Positions 1-13,600 of a DNA stretch of 45,632 nt are shown in pieces. This DNA is from Pelargonium cotyledonis. Taxonomy: Eukaryota > Streptophyta > Magnoliopsida > Geraniales > Geraniaceae. Below the pieces are notes generated by a model that searched no databases, was not told the DNA's origin, and saw nothing but the letters and a program-made list of their open reading frames with translations. How positions within the stretch are numbered: the stretch's first letter is position 1; each line of letters begins with the position of its first letter. The stretch is from NCBI GenBank assembly GCA_036897625.1, contig JAYMTA010000074.1:1-45632 (forward strand), in the 5' to 3' direction. A program made the position numbers and the translations under genes.

Positions 1-129
1 TCTCGCCGGGCACCACGAGCCGCTGCAGATCTCGAGTCGTCGGACAAGATTCGCCCCCACGAGCCGCTGTTGACGGAGAAGAAAGAGAACGCTCGCGGGG
101 ACCTCTACCCCATTCAGTCCTTTCTATGC
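1..129 (+). CDS. Open frame entering from the window edge, possible 3' end of a gene
   Basis: Frame 1 is open from the first base to TGA at 127-129 (42 codons). This stretch is clearly richer in G and C than the AT-rich sequence after it, which suits coding sequence. The peptide is polar and charged, with EPLLTEKKENARGDLYPIQ near its end. I do not recognise the family. It may be the last exon of a gene lying mostly outside the window, a gene fragment carried in a repeat, or chance. Confidence 0.25.
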
Positions 130-852
130 TGAAATTCTTCGATTCTTCTCTCAATTTTATTCTTTATTAAAAGTACTCTATCACCTAGCAAGGAGAGAGA
201 AAGAGACATATTTTTGTGTTTTTAATGGGGAGAAAATGATTTTTGTGATTTTGATTTTGTTTTTTGTTTTTTAAATTCTAATTCATCCAAAATTATCCAA
301 CTCATCGACCACGTCGTCAAAAATTATCCAACTCAGCAGCCAATCAGCAAAAATTTACACATCAGCAACCAAGTGTCCTCGTCAGCATCCACATCAGCGT
401 CCACGTCAGCGATTTCTTTCCACCTAGGCAATAAAATGTCCACGTCAGCGCCTCTTAACGGCAAAGTTGACGGGAGTTAACGGTAGGCATCACATTGGGT
501 ATAAAATAAAAGTGCAGACACTCAATTGGGTATGAAATAGAAGTCTAGATACTGAATTGAGCACAATAAAAGTTTGAGTACTAAATTGAGTATTCAACCA
601 AAGTCTGGGTACCAAAAAAATCATTATCCCAAATAGTTATTGTGCAGCATCGATCGATCTCGAATTCGAAAACTATTTGTATTGATAAAAGCCTTAATAG
701 ATTTGGGACATACACACACTTAAGTACTTAACAACTTGAAACGCTGAACGTGAAGTTCTAAACACAAATCGAAATTTGGTTTCCACTTGACTTGCATATG
801 CAAGTGAAAATGCTAAATTGGTGGTAACATATACGAGGGTAAATACGTAAAT
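130..852. other. Intergenic, with a decayed repeat at about 290-620
   Basis: No gene seen. Bases 290-470 repeat short phrases such as TCCACGTCAGCG and AAATTATCCAACTCA. Bases 480-615 repeat phrases built on ACTCAATTGGGTA and TACTAAATTGAGTA. This looks like degenerate transposon-derived sequence, but no clean ends or target duplications are visible. Confidence 0.4.
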
Positions 853-2540
853 TCACATGAGGCTCAGTCTTGGCTGGTACTTTTGCTTTTCGCTAAAACG
901 ACTGATCGTTTTGATGTGATCAGTTCCAAAGAAGCAACATCCAAGAACTCCCTTTTGCATGAATTCCTGAAAAATTGTTTGTAGCCGTTATGTTTTAAAT
1001 GATCCTCTTAGTATTTAATTTGTGTAAAATTGATCGGAAATTTAATTTAATTTTTCTAATTTAAACCATGTATTCCAAAATGGTCACTACGTTACCTGTG
1101 ACCGATCAGTTTTCAAAAGTTGAGGAATTATTTTGTCATAAAATTAGTTCAAAAATCACTCGTGATCTTTCATATATTTATGGTTTTGGATACTTACCGT
1201 TGATACACTATGTCTCCTCACTTGATCAGCTCTCCTCTGACAACTCCTCCTCCGACTCATCATTATCAACTCTCCAAGTGTCGGTGCCCTCCGAACCACG
1301 ACATTGTCGTTTCTTTCCATATCAAGTTCATTATTGATCATGACTTGTTGCTGAGTAAGCGGGATTTTCTTTGAGCTCCCAACTTTTTCTAAAAACCCAT
1401 CAGTGGGTTGGTACAATGGAAACATGCATTCCAAGAATGAAGACCCAACAGGGCTCGAGCTTCCCGTTGCGTAGCTACTCGTACTTCCATCGGTATCAGA
1501 ACTGGCGGGCGAGGAGGGGATTTCCATCTCCATTTCCATTTCTTCAGTAATATTTTGATCACTTGGTATTGTTTCTACTAAATTTTCAGAAATTGATTCG
1601 ACATTGATCAGAGGTGTCCCGGGTTTTTGCTCCCATTTGAAGGGAATAGAAGCGATGAGCTTGATCGGAGGCGGGGGTGGGGGTAACGATGTTGCATGAG
1701 CTACCTCCTCCGCATCGGGTGAACTACAATAATAAAAAAATTATCAAATTATTAAGGGAAAAGTTCAAAAATCAAGTCGGGTTAGAATTATAATTTTGTC
1801 AAACAAGAGAGACTAATATGAAAATTTTAAAAGATATATATAAAAGTACATTTATAAAATTAAAACAAAAAAATTTTGTAAGGGTAGCTGCCTCTACTTG
1901 ACGCATTCTCAACTCAAATACGAAATAACAAACTCAATCTAAAATCTAAATTTTTAATTAAAATTTTATTAAATAATATAGACCAATGTGATAATTTTAG
2001 GAGACAAATATGAAATATTTTTAAGCATATGGAGTATATTTTATGTTTATAAAACAAAAATAAAAACTTCTACGTATTAGAACACATAATTTGGACTCAG
2101 TCACACGAGCACTCGAAACCCGCCCCCATAGCTTTGCTGGTTCAAGTCACATAATAGTACATATCAAAATTTCGAGTGAGACAAATACAAAAAACTTACA
2201 CCTTTCACCTGTAGAACTCGACCCACATATTTTCTAGTTTGGTTCACATAAAATAAACTCGACCAACTTTAAGGTCGAACAAACTCACACATTTTACAAG
2301 TAAAACCCAACCCACACTCTAAAACCCACACCTCTTACACCTCGAGTTCCGAACTCAAAAAAATGAGAATAAATCAAAACCCGAATTGTCAATTCTTAAG
2401 CACACTTACCATATCGGTCCATGTTCCTCAGGTTTCCAATCTTTAATGGGAGCTCCTGGCCTTTCTTCCCACAAAAATGGAACTGAAATGGCTTGCCAAA
2501 CCCTTTTGGTATATTGTTTTGTGAACCCATTCTCTTCCAT
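853..2540 (-). CDS. DUF688 family protein, three exons, function unknown
   Basis: Model: exon 1 2410-2540, exon 2 1198-1723, exon 3 853-966, joining in frame to 256 residues with standard GT-AG introns (donors GTAAGTG and GTAAGTA). Exon 1 gives residues 1-43 with VPFLWEERPGAPIKDW. Exon 2 has a proline run (58-63) and a second copy of the signature, IPFKWEQKPGTPL (70-82), then acidic/serine-rich sequence and a basic stretch, SRRRSCQRR. Exon 3 adds 37 residues containing GVLGCCFFGTDHIKTISRF. The paired P-F-x-W-E-x-x-P-G-x-P motifs are typical of plant DUF688 proteins; no biochemical role is known to me. Reading exon 2 on past its donor gives a false shorter end at 1156; the strong GTAAGT donor and the good in-frame third exon argue against that. 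Confidence 0.8.
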
Positions 2541-3336
2541 TTTGGTTTGTTTTGATGAAACAAAACATATGATTCTTTGTTATATATATAGAAAATTAAG
2601 TTCCCAACTTTTTTTTTTTTTTTTTTAATACACCAACTTCACTTGCTTTTGTGTATGTGGAGATTAGGCTCACCTACTTTTAGTGTTTTTGGTTGCACTC
2701 AAATTTTTTTGTTCAACTGTTCAATTATGTCCATTTCTATTGATGTGTGTTACAATATGTAATTTTGTACATAATTTTATTTATTCCCTCAATTATTCAT
2801 TTGATTTGAAATTAGTATTCAAACTACGTATATTGTTCTAATATAGTTTCAAATCAGTTTGATCTATACCAAAACCGTCAAATTAGGATGATTTGACAAT
2901 TGAGAGACCAAAACGAAATCCTTAATTCCATTAGTTCAATAACATGTCTCATATAAAGATCGAATAATACGAGACATGTTATTTTTCAAGTAATTTGAAT
3001 TTGATTATTCTGGTCGGGTCAACATATGTTATTGTCTTTGCTATACATTACTTTTGGGCCTTCCATTTATTTTCTCAATATTGCTTGCATTTGAAGAAAC
3101 TAACACTTATCTCCAAAAATAAAAACACTAGCCAGTTTAGGAAATCAGAAAATAAATATATATTCTAAATTCAAATCCTATCCGAATTGTAATTATCTAA
3201 ATTTTCTCTATTCAATTGTAATATATATAGACATGTACCCACAATTTGTAAATTCACAATTCTCAACAATCGTACAAGAGCAAGAGAGATAGGAAGAAAA
3301 AAAAAACCATCTTCACTCACTACCAAACTCTTTTCC
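2541..3336. other. Intergenic between divergent DUF688 and A20/AN1 genes
   Basis: The genes on either side point away from each other, so both promoters should lie here. A TATA-like run TATATATATA (about 2581-2590) sits only about 45 bp above the DUF688 start codon. An 18-base T run is at 2609-2626. The rest is AT-rich with no open frame worth reporting. Confidence 0.5.
3222..3229 (+). promoter_or_regulatory. Probable TATA box of the A20/AN1 gene
   Basis: TATATATA lies 108 bp above the start codon at 3337. With initiation about 30 bp downstream, the leader would be roughly 80 nt, normal for this short intronless family. Position and sequence only. Confidence 0.45.
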
Positions 3337-3735
3337 ATGGATCCATCTCTATGTGTGAAGGGTTGTGGATTCTTCGGGTTGCCGGAGAACCGAAACATGT
3401 GCTCGAAGTGCTACCGAGATTTTCTCAAAGAAGACATTGCTAACCAGGCCGCGAAAGTGATGGAGTCACTCAAGATAAAAGACAGAGAATCTTCTAAGAC
3501 ATCAAAATCGAATGAAACTTCGCTTCGTGGAAAATGCGATAGAAAAAGATGTAAGAGTTGCAACAAGAAGGTCGGTTTGTTGGGATTTGAATGTCGATGC
3601 GGAGACGTGTTTTGTGGGGTTCATAGGTATCCGGAAGTGCACTCGTGTGAAGTTGATTTCAAGGTCAAGGGTCGGGATGTTTTGGCGGAGCAAAACCCTA
3701 TTTGCAAGGCCGATAAGTTGGGACAAAGGATTTAG
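3337..3735 (+). CDS. A20/AN1 zinc-finger stress-associated protein (SAP)
   Basis: Intronless gene of 132 residues, usual for plant SAPs. The N-terminal A20 finger has C6-x3-C10-x11-C22-x2-C25 (LCVKGCGFFGLPENRNMCSK region). The C-terminal AN1 finger has C72-x2-C75-x10-C86-x-C88-x4-C93-x2-H96-x5-H102-x-C104, so all zinc ligands are present. The linker (26-66) is short and basic, and the end KADKLGQRI is a variant of the usual KADKL tail. Plant SAPs bind ubiquitin or act as E3 ligases and affect drought, salt and cold responses; which role applies here cannot be read from sequence. The start is the first ATG after the TATA box and sits just before the first finger. It converges with the CPSF160 gene. 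Confidence 0.93.
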   Translation: MDPSLCVKGCGFFGLPENRNMCSKCYRDFLKEDIANQAAKVMESLKIKDRESSKTSKSNETSLRGKCDRKRCKSCNKKVGLLGFECRCGDVFCGVHRYPEVHSCEVDFKVKGRDVLAEQNPICKADKLGQRI

Positions 3736-4618
3736 GTTATAATCGGATGATTAATCATATTCTAATTTTTTTTTACTAGAATTTTTTTTTGTAGTACTCA
3801 TTTTTCTTCATATTTTAAGAGCTTATTTACATTTTAAATATGATATTGAAATTTATAAATTTCTTACTCATTCAAATAACTGTTAACAATTTGAATCCAA
3901 ACAACAAAAATATCCAACCAAAAGCTGATTCGATCAATTTTTAGTCGGATTTATGACGTGAAAAATCCGGAAGGGACAAATCCACATATTTCAGAATTTA
4001 AATTTAAAACCCAACCCAACATGAAATCCAGAAGTCACCTTGAGGTCAGGTACTCGGGCTTAGGCTAGACTTCTTCAAACCAAACCCGAAAACAATACGA
4101 TTTGTCAACTCTATCCCTATAAATCTAGTTATAATAAACCGGTTCAACCTATTGTCCGAATATAGAGAAATTGAAACAAACCACATAACATAACGTGCCG
4201 TAGACATGTAACCAAGAACACAGTAAGATCAGAACTAGTAATCCATAAAAAAAACATGAGGATTTGTAGTTCAATGCACAAATGAATATTGGATTAGTGT
4301 TTAATGATTGAGACAATAAAGTTGCAACGACTTTTGGTAGTTCGATATAGAGACGAGAAGCCAAGTGTATGAATGTTCCGCCATTGCGGGGTTCAGGAGA
4401 AGTTACAAATGCATTGACTTTTGTCGAATGTTTCTCTTAATTGAACAGGTGATCTGAAGATCACACGGTAGCAGCATTCCCATTCTATCGAAACTAAATT
4501 GTGTAAATTAAAATGTGAAACACATAGCTCACAAATGATATGATGAACACCACAAAAATGTACAAGATAGTTTTAAGCTTGCTGAGAATGTACCTCGAGT
4601 TTGCTTTTGCGTCTTAAA
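3736..4618. other. Intergenic between converging SAP and CPSF160 genes
   Basis: This holds the 3' ends of both neighbours. Bases 3940-4110 carry a dispersed repeat with AACCCAACCCAAC, GGTCAGGTACTCGGGC and TTTGTCAACTCTA phrases; similar sequence occurs near 2230-2390 and 38220-38460. No further gene seen. Confidence 0.5.
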
Positions 4619-7600
4619 TCACAAGAAGCTTGTTCCTAGAGTAAGATCGTTCAAATTGGTGAGGATTTGTGTGCGAGTAGTTCCGATCTGATTGGAGATT
4701 TCAAGCTGTTCTTCAAATGGCAGCATCTCGTAACTGCAAAATAAAAAACATAAGACATTATTTTCACTCTTACCACTTATTGGATAATCCCGATAATTGT
4801 TGTACAAGGATGGCGACGTGTTCGTAACAATCTAAGCTATAAGCTTTAAATCAATAGAACGGATTTATTCAAGATTGCAGTGAATTATGACTGCACGCTA
4901 AAACAGCTAGACCACTACTAAAATTTATCGACGACAAGAGGCACTTCACATTTTGACACTTTTATCTTTTCACGAATATAATTGCAAAACGGCTCCATTG
5001 GAAACAAGTCCATTTCACTTTTAAGCAAAATAAAGGTTTAGTGGAAGATAGAACTTACTGGCAAAGTAGCTCGCAGTCAACTATGCTGTCAGGGCCAGGA
5101 CGATGAACCTTCCCATTCGAGCGAAATTGACGGAACGACTTCGGGTTCAGACCAGCAACATGAGGAACTGCGTCAACAAGCTTCTTTTGCAAAGACTGAA
5201 GTCTACGAAATGTTAGCTCATCAAGCGGTGCAATGCAGCCCATGCTCCCATCCAGAGTACCAAACAATAGAGCAAAGCGATTCGTTTTATCGGATCCTGG
5301 AGTAGCACTGAGCATCTGCAACCGCAAGAATTTTGTAACATGTGCCCCGACGTGAAATTCAGCCCTCGAAAGCAACTTTTGTCCTTTCCAACTCTCTGAC
5401 ATCTTCGGTGCATAGTAAAATATCTGTCATACTCGAAATGAAAACAACCTCATCAATAACTAAAACCAAAATTTGTTCTCTTATCACTGCATAACTCAAG
5501 AGATATTTTCATTCAAGCATGAAGCAATAGCCATAGATGAATAAAACAGAGGAAGATCTCGTTACCTATTCTAATTCCCCGTCCTAAAATGAGTGTATTT
5601 CCTCTTATACCCCAAGGACATGTGTTGTAATAAACTTAAGGGATACTAACTTATTATTATAAAGATAATATTGGTATTTCATGCATAATTAACTTCCGGA
5701 AATATGACTTATATTGGGACTAAAATGTATGGAAAATAGGATACCTATTTTCAGAGGGAGAGAATATACAGGAAAACATACAACATTACTTTGAAAAAGT
5801 AGTCATTTGTAAACATATGGGTGCTCATTAAATGATGCTACTCCATCTTATGCAGAAAAAATATGAAACCAAGGATTAGAATCACAAGTTGAAGCATGTG
5901 CTCTACGGTTTATTACAACCGTGAGGAATGAGTTACTAACGGAAAGTATCATCGATAAGTAACTGTCACTGAAACGCCAAAATCTTAGTATCTTACACAA
6001 TATGATCATTTTATGTTTGCATATTATAAAAACACTGCAAGGAGTAAGGTATGCATGAATTGAGTGAATATATTGGTAACGGGAGGTGCAATAGTCAGAT
6101 GTAAAGGTAACAAAAATCACATATAGAGAAACCATAGAAAGGATTGGAGCTAAATAGTTGGAAGATTGCTATACAGATTGTATGTCAAATTTACCGACGC
6201 TATTTTTGCACTTATAGAAATCTCAGAGGTTAGGGTCCTTTTCCCCTTTGCTAAAAAACTGGAAATAAGGAATGCCTAAAACTTCAAGTTGATATCAGAG
6301 GGATCCATGATATATGTATGATCATAAAAATAGTGTTAACCTGTATGTTCTTTTGCTCATCTGAAACTGCAAGGCTCAATGTACTGCCATCAATCAAAAA
6401 CTCCGTGGCAAAACAATCGAGGGACCCAAAATCTTTGGCCAAAAGGCTAAGTTGAGCTCCCTGTTCCTTCCAACTAAGGAAGTAAATGCTTTTGTGAATG
6501 TCACCGATGAGGATAAAATTCTTGACCTGAAAATGTTTTGTGGAGTTCAGGCATTTGTTACTCGAGAATAGATAACAATTGAAACATCGTAACTTTTATA
6601 CACAACATTACTACAAAGAAACGAAAAAAAGCATTCTATCATAATTCCACATAAATATATAATTATGTAGTATAGCAAATCCAGCCTTTGATGGGAACAG
6701 TAGATCAATCCTGATCATCTCCGCGCAAATAATTTACATGGTCAGATCTGTCTTTGGTAAGTGATTACGACTTTACACCGGAAAATGTGATGCTCAAAAC
6801 AAATGATAATATCTCAAAAACTCCACCCTTGACACAGTAACATATTGAAACAAAAGCCAGTAGAGAGTAACAAGTTCAAGAACTTGTACATGGACATTTC
6901 AACGAAAGAAACTTTAAGAGGTGTTGGGGAGAAGAAACGTACGATATTTAAGCTCACAACATATAACGGTGGAACATCGTAAAATGCAATGCCATTCAGC
7001 TCAGTACCAGTCCACTTGTGTAAAATAACTTTAGGACCAGAAGCAATTAATAGATGGCCCTGAAGTGAGGCTAAAGCAGAAATAGCACCCTTCAACTCTT
7101 TAGAGTAGACCTCGGAAACCTGAAATGGCAATGTTCCTAGATAGGTAAGATGAGAAAAGGCATAGTTCATAAGAATTGAATTAAACAAGAGTCACTAGTT
7201 AAAGTGCTCAATGATAAGAAGACATGAGCAGACCCTGCAAGTACGGGTTTAAGGGCTTACCTCTACAGCGCCCAATTTTTTATGTTTATCAGTATCCTTT
7301 TCTACAGAAAACAAAAGAACGCGTCCTCTAGCAGCGACATCCTCCCCTTGCACGTATGCTGTACCAATGGCCAGAAGTGTATCATTCTCCTTTGTCGTTG
7401 AATTCTGCATTGAAGCAGGCAGACATACCGAAGTCGTATTTTGTTATAGGCACCGTATCCCTGAGACACACATACACAATAAAACAAAGAAAACAAAAAG
7501 GGATTCAACTTACGAAGAGAGTAACCACTCGTATGGTCAATGCATTTTCAGAAGGTTGCATTTGAATTTTAGCCGCAGTAGTCCATGGACCACCAGACTT

Positions 7601-10600
7601 TTCCGGTTCCAAAATCCGAACCTCAAATTCATCTACAGTGTAAGTCCGCTGCAGTTCATCTGAACTTAAGTTATGATTCTCAATCTGATGGCCAGCATCT
7701 TGGTCAACAAGAGTTGAAAGAACTTGATTTAATGGTTTTTGAACCTGCAGAAAATAATTAGGACCAGCATTAATGAATCAGAGAAATGTTATAAATATAC
7801 CAATTCATTACTTCAACCCTTAAAATCCCTGAGAAAGAAAGACATTTATCAGGGCTACATATTCTAAAACGGAAAATACTATTTATTTAGTGATGATACA
7901 AGTGAGAAAATGCTATGTAAGAAGATTGAGAGTTGTCAACAAATTGACAAATCAACAAAATTTACCGTTGAAGTTTAAATATACAAAGGCAACGCAATTA
8001 TCTGCCAAAGTAACTGAATGCCTCACAGGCATTGATGACAAACATATAGTTTGTAACAGAATCAGAAGTACAAAGTGTAACAAAATAGATGACACCAGCA
8101 TGCTAAAGTAGTAAAAGACAACCACAATTCTGATATCAAATTTTGAAATAACTAAAGGAGGTGGATCCCAGCTGTGTGACTACGTATTAGCTCGGAAAAA
8201 AAGTAACCAGAAATATGTAAGAAAGTTAATATAGTTAAACATGAAAAGGGTACTTGATAAACTCACAGGAACTGAAACTATAAGTGGGTACAAGTTCTCG
8301 GCAAAGTAAGTCACTTGATGTGGAGTACCTTTCAATGGAATCTAAGGAAGTGACAAAAATTCAAATGAATACCTCAGTCTGAAAAATGTTAACTATGTTA
8401 ATCTTGATGCAAATATGGAATAACAGGAAACAGAGAGAACCCACTTTTTGTACTGGCCAATAGTTGTCGTAGCTTGTTATCGATGGAAGTTGGCAAATTT
8501 TCAGAACACCCTAATAAACATGAAACAATAAAGAACAAATATATAAGAAAATCAACAAGAAAAAAGAAGCTTGATATCCTCTAACCTGTGAGGTTACATA
8601 TATGAGGCCATGGTTACAATTAACATTGTGCAGAACAGTGAAGGCAACAATAGATCCGTCACATAGCTGTAAAGGATGAAATCATATTAGTAACTATGCA
8701 GCAACATAATATTTATTTTGGTTTCATAGTTTCAAAACTTATGTTGCTAGTGTCTCCAAAGGGGGATAAAATAAAATGGTAAGCATCATATTCCTTTTGC
8801 AGCATCAAGATATGAGAAAGAAATGAACAGCACAAAAGGACCCATCAGTTAATTATGGCCTTACATGCTTATATTTGATTCAACTCCAATATCAAAAACT
8901 ATGATATGAGGTCATTAATTTAATGACAACTGAAAATGGGTACAAAACTACGTTGTTTGTTTAAAAGTCGATGGTTTTTAGTAATGGTACTGCATCCTTC
9001 TTTGTTAAACCCAAGTTATAACCATTGATCCGTCAGGATTTGGTAGCAAATTATCTGAGATTCGAGGCAATGACAACTAACAAGGCAACAATAATACTTC
9101 CAATATTCCTATTTCATCTGATGACTGGGCATATTGAAGTGGAGAGGAGAATAGCAAATTTCTCACCTGTGGATGAATTCGAAGCCGTTCTCTGAAAACC
9201 ATGAACCAGGCAGGTCTGGACCCAGAAAGGAAAAACCCCTGATAACTACCAATATTTTTAAAAATGGTTATTCTCCGACCTGAGTTTCCAGATGTCTCTT
9301 CCCTAGTGTATGTGTCCAATTGAGCACGGATAAATCTCAAATTTCTAAGCCTAGAAAAACTAACACTGCTTAAGCTACCAGAACTTTGATCCTCAATCTT
9401 CTCAGGACTTTCAAATAGGTAAGCATGGTAACAAAGAATTGTCCCATCTGTCAATATAGCAAAAAGAAAAGGACGGCTGTGCTGTCCTGACCATCTCTGC
9501 ATAGCTAACTCAACAACCTTTATGTTCTGCATATTTTCTTTCCTGCCTTGACCAGCCACTTCTTCAGGAATTTTGTTTGATCCTTTCTGAGCATCATTTG
9601 GCTGTTCTGAACTGAATGTATCAGAAAGATGCGTCTTCCCAGATGCAAATTTATCCACATAGAAAACACAGTTGAAATTGGGCACATCAAATATTTCTAG
9701 GGCACCAGTTTCATAACAAACAACACAATATATATCGCCCTGATCATGCAGTGAACCATCAGCACCATCAATTGCTTCACTAACACCTGTAGAAAGCCAA
9801 GCATCAGTACTTGCCTTCCGTAGCCATGGTTCGGGCCCTTTATCGTGATACAGTGTACATGAAGAGATCAATTTTGTTGAGCTCTCAAAAGACGCTGGAG
9901 TATTCACAGAAACAGTGCAAGTTGAAGGATCTGCAGATCAAAGTTCAGCATGAGTGTGGATAACTAACCTCTCAAAGGGAACAAGAAAACTGAATAGGCT
10001 AAAAAATATAAATAGAAAGCACGCCATATCTGAGTCTAGATTCACAAAGTGTCCTGTCCGCCTACAGATAAGATTTGAACAACTTCAATAGATGATGGGC
10101 CTTAAGGTGCTATCAACAAAATGAAAAAAATAACAAAGATTTGATAACATTTTTCTAAAGCGAGAACAAGTTATCTTTATGAGTTCTCCAGTAAAATATG
10201 CAAATGGGTTCCCAACTTGAACTGTGTAACCTATGAGACATGGTCAAGATTATAACCAGAATCTAGGGCAGTGAGACCCTCCAGCATAACCAATTATGGA
10301 ATGATCAGCATCATGGATGGCCAATTTCATACCAAAAGAGGTAACACAGAAACGATAATTGCTCACTTGTAAGATTGAGTAAAGGCCCCATCTGATCTCA
10401 AATGGGACGTGTCCTCCCCTAGAGAAATAAAAGTCTATTCAGGTCAAAATATATTTGAGACAGGGTAGGGGTGCTTCAGCCCTTCAAACAGTAAGGACTT
10501 GATGAACTCTACTTAATAATAGGAAATGCAACTTAGAAGAAAGAACTATATATTGGCGATTATAAAGCATAATAACATGTTTAAATGTATTAAAAGTCAG

Positions 10601-13600
10601 GGCAGAGACGTTGAAAAAGACATCATTCAAACAGCTCAGATTAGCAGTCTTTACAATGAGGCATAATAATAGGATATTGTAAATCAAGAAGATCATAAGT
10701 AACTTTCGGCATAGATTCAGGACTCTAAAATACCTCCAACAAGAAGCCGAATGCTTCCATCAGTCATTCTTAGCAATACATACGGATCAGCAATGGATAC
10801 TGACAGCACAGTGCAATTCTCAGAACCCAAGACAGATTCAGAACTAGAAGATCCCAATCTAAAATCTTGTTTCTTATTAGAACCATCTAGGATTCGTGCA
10901 CCACGTTCATAGACCTGAACAACTCGACGCCTGAAAGAAAGGATATTAGAGACAATAAGTGTGAAGTATCAACCAATCAAAGAGGTCCATAAGAATTTAA
11001 ATGAATATTTAAATATACTCGTACAACAATCCCCCAATGGTGGACCAAGAATAAATGGAGAGGCAAAACAAATAAGCAAAGGCCTAAGAGGCCAAGATCA
11101 AACCAGCTATAATACTACAGTAAGTTTTCAACCTAAAACCCAAATCTGAAAAGGAAAGGGATCCGAATGGTTTATGAAACGATCTTAAACTCCGCATACA
11201 ATAGATGGGGGATACTCTAACAACATGCAAAAGAAAGTGAAATCAGATAACAGGAAACAAACATATACTTGCCTCCCAAATAAGTTTCCAGCTGCTATTG
11301 TACGTCCTTGAACATAATAATCTACGCTCTCAGTAACTTCCGACAGAAGATCAGCAGTTTCAAGTACCTAGTAATCAAACATAAGCTGACTATTAATCAT
11401 TCGTGTAAAAACCCACAAGCAGAGAAAGAAGCTAGTTCTGACATTCAAAGTTGAACTTCAAACAGCTTGCACAGTGGCAATTACTTGTATAAATAAACGA
11501 GACACCCGTTTCTTTACAGCATGCAGCGGAAACTTATTACAAAGTTAGGGGTAAGTTGTATAAATTTATTAATGGCTTCTCCAGTTTCTTTCCAGAATTA
11601 ATAAACAGTTAATCCCTAAAACTTCTTTCAAATATTCCCTGCAGACTACAGTTCCATAGTTGCAAAACTTCTTTCAAATTTCTAATGTTTTTAATCATGT
11701 CCTTCCTAGACCTCTAACCATCATTACCCAATTCCACTAATCACTTGGGCAATCATGCTGGACTAAGTTCTTCAATTGAGAAATGTTAAGAGTATGTGCC
11801 TTAAAATCTTAAACATTCCAATGTACTTAATCTATTAATAAAATCAAGAGATAATTATTGCTTAGCAAAAAATTAAGTACAAGAAAAAAAGTTAAAATAA
11901 GAAAATTTCAAGCCACCATAACATTTTAGTCATAGCTCCAGTTTTAGGAGTATTCCTGACAAGGAGCAAGAAAGAACAGTTTCCTGATCGTGCAGGAAAG
12001 ATTCATGTAAGATACACTGATCAACTCCAAAGTGTTAGTATAACATTAAAGTTGGGTCTTCAACTATTAGCTTACACTTTTACTTGAGTCGGTCATCTAC
12101 GTGGTATCAGAGCCCAATTGACGAAGAGGTCACAAGTTCAAATCATACAATCAATTTGATAATTAATTTTTTTGTTAAAATTCCATCACAAGTCAAGAAG
12201 AAATGTGCATGGATCACGTGCAAAGCAATAATGGGCTTGCAAGTGAGAGTCGTGTCAAAGTAAATAATTAAAGTTGGGAATTCAACTCTTAACTTGACCT
12301 TTTAGTTGAGTTGGTCCTCTACACAAAGGAAATCAAAATCAAGTATCACCCTTCATTAATGCCTTAAAATACATACATACATATATATGTATATTTGCCT
12401 ACACAATCCATGATATAGAAGTTTGCAGAAATTGTTAATTTATATTTCTAATAAAATATAATGAGATTACCATAGTACGAGCCTCCAAACTGATGATGAG
12501 ATATGCATGATACTCATCATCATCATCATCAGCCATTTTAGAGGAATCGACATTATGACCTCGAGCACTTTTGTGATAAACCGTCCAAATTCCTTTGCAA
12601 CCTGGCAGTTCCACCTACCAATCACAGAAGTGCATGACTTGTATTACATTCAAGAACAGAATAACTGAAGTCCACAATATGAAATTGCGTTGAAATAATA
12701 TATTTATGAAAGGAAAAAAAAAAGTATCAACTAACAAAATGACAGGTGCTCAAAGCAAACATATAACTGTCTGGTAATGGTAAGCCATTAAACAGAATCA
12801 AACAATTTACTAAAATCATATTAGAATTAGGAGAGCAACTGGCAGTTTAAAATCAATCTCAACTCTTATGATTGAATATCGCTAGGTTCAAATAAGACAA
12901 TATTGACAAACAAATTAAAATGAAAAGTTACATGTTTAATGGAGCAATGACAAGATTAGAAAGAAATTTAGCAGTTAATAAACCAACTCACATAACATGC
13001 AATAAAAATCAAAATACGGCAGAGTGAAAATTACAACCAAATAGGAACAGGAATATATTGATTAAGTTCATATAAAAACAACTTATTGTTGAATAATATA
13101 TTTTTTTTTAAATATGAGTACATAAATAAGTAATCAGACTACCATGTGATCATAAAAAGTGTGTAGTAATAATACAATATAACATATGTAAATAATTATA
13201 AATAGCATAGACACCATTAGTTCTCTGGCTACTTTATTGATGAATCTAAGCCTGATCCTTTTTTTCTGAGTTGATCAAGCCTAGACTAGAATGATGCATG
13301 TTTCTTAACATAAGTATCCAAAACAATCGTCTGTCACAAAACACCTAAACTCGTTATTTGTGATATAATTTACATAATATGGATACCTAGAAACTCCAAA
13401 TACTTTAATTACTAAAAGTACCAGACTATAGATCTACACTAGTCAAAATTTAAAATAGTTTACAATTTGGAGTGCACACAAACCTCGGTAATCATTTCTG
13501 GTCGAATCGACTGTTGAAGAACACAGAGGGAACCATTCTTTCCATGACCAGAACAGCACAACTGAGGTATCACCAAAGATAAATGATAATTCAGTCTGTG

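Noticed and set aside
1-129. Resemblance of EPLLTE..YPIQ to the N-terminus of ribonucleotide reductase small subunit
   Set aside because: Only a few residues agree, and the frame stops at once where the conserved helix should begin; not enough to name it.
3502-3726. Minus-strand open frame over the A20/AN1 gene
   Set aside because: It is the antisense shadow of a well-supported zinc-finger gene and shows no domain.
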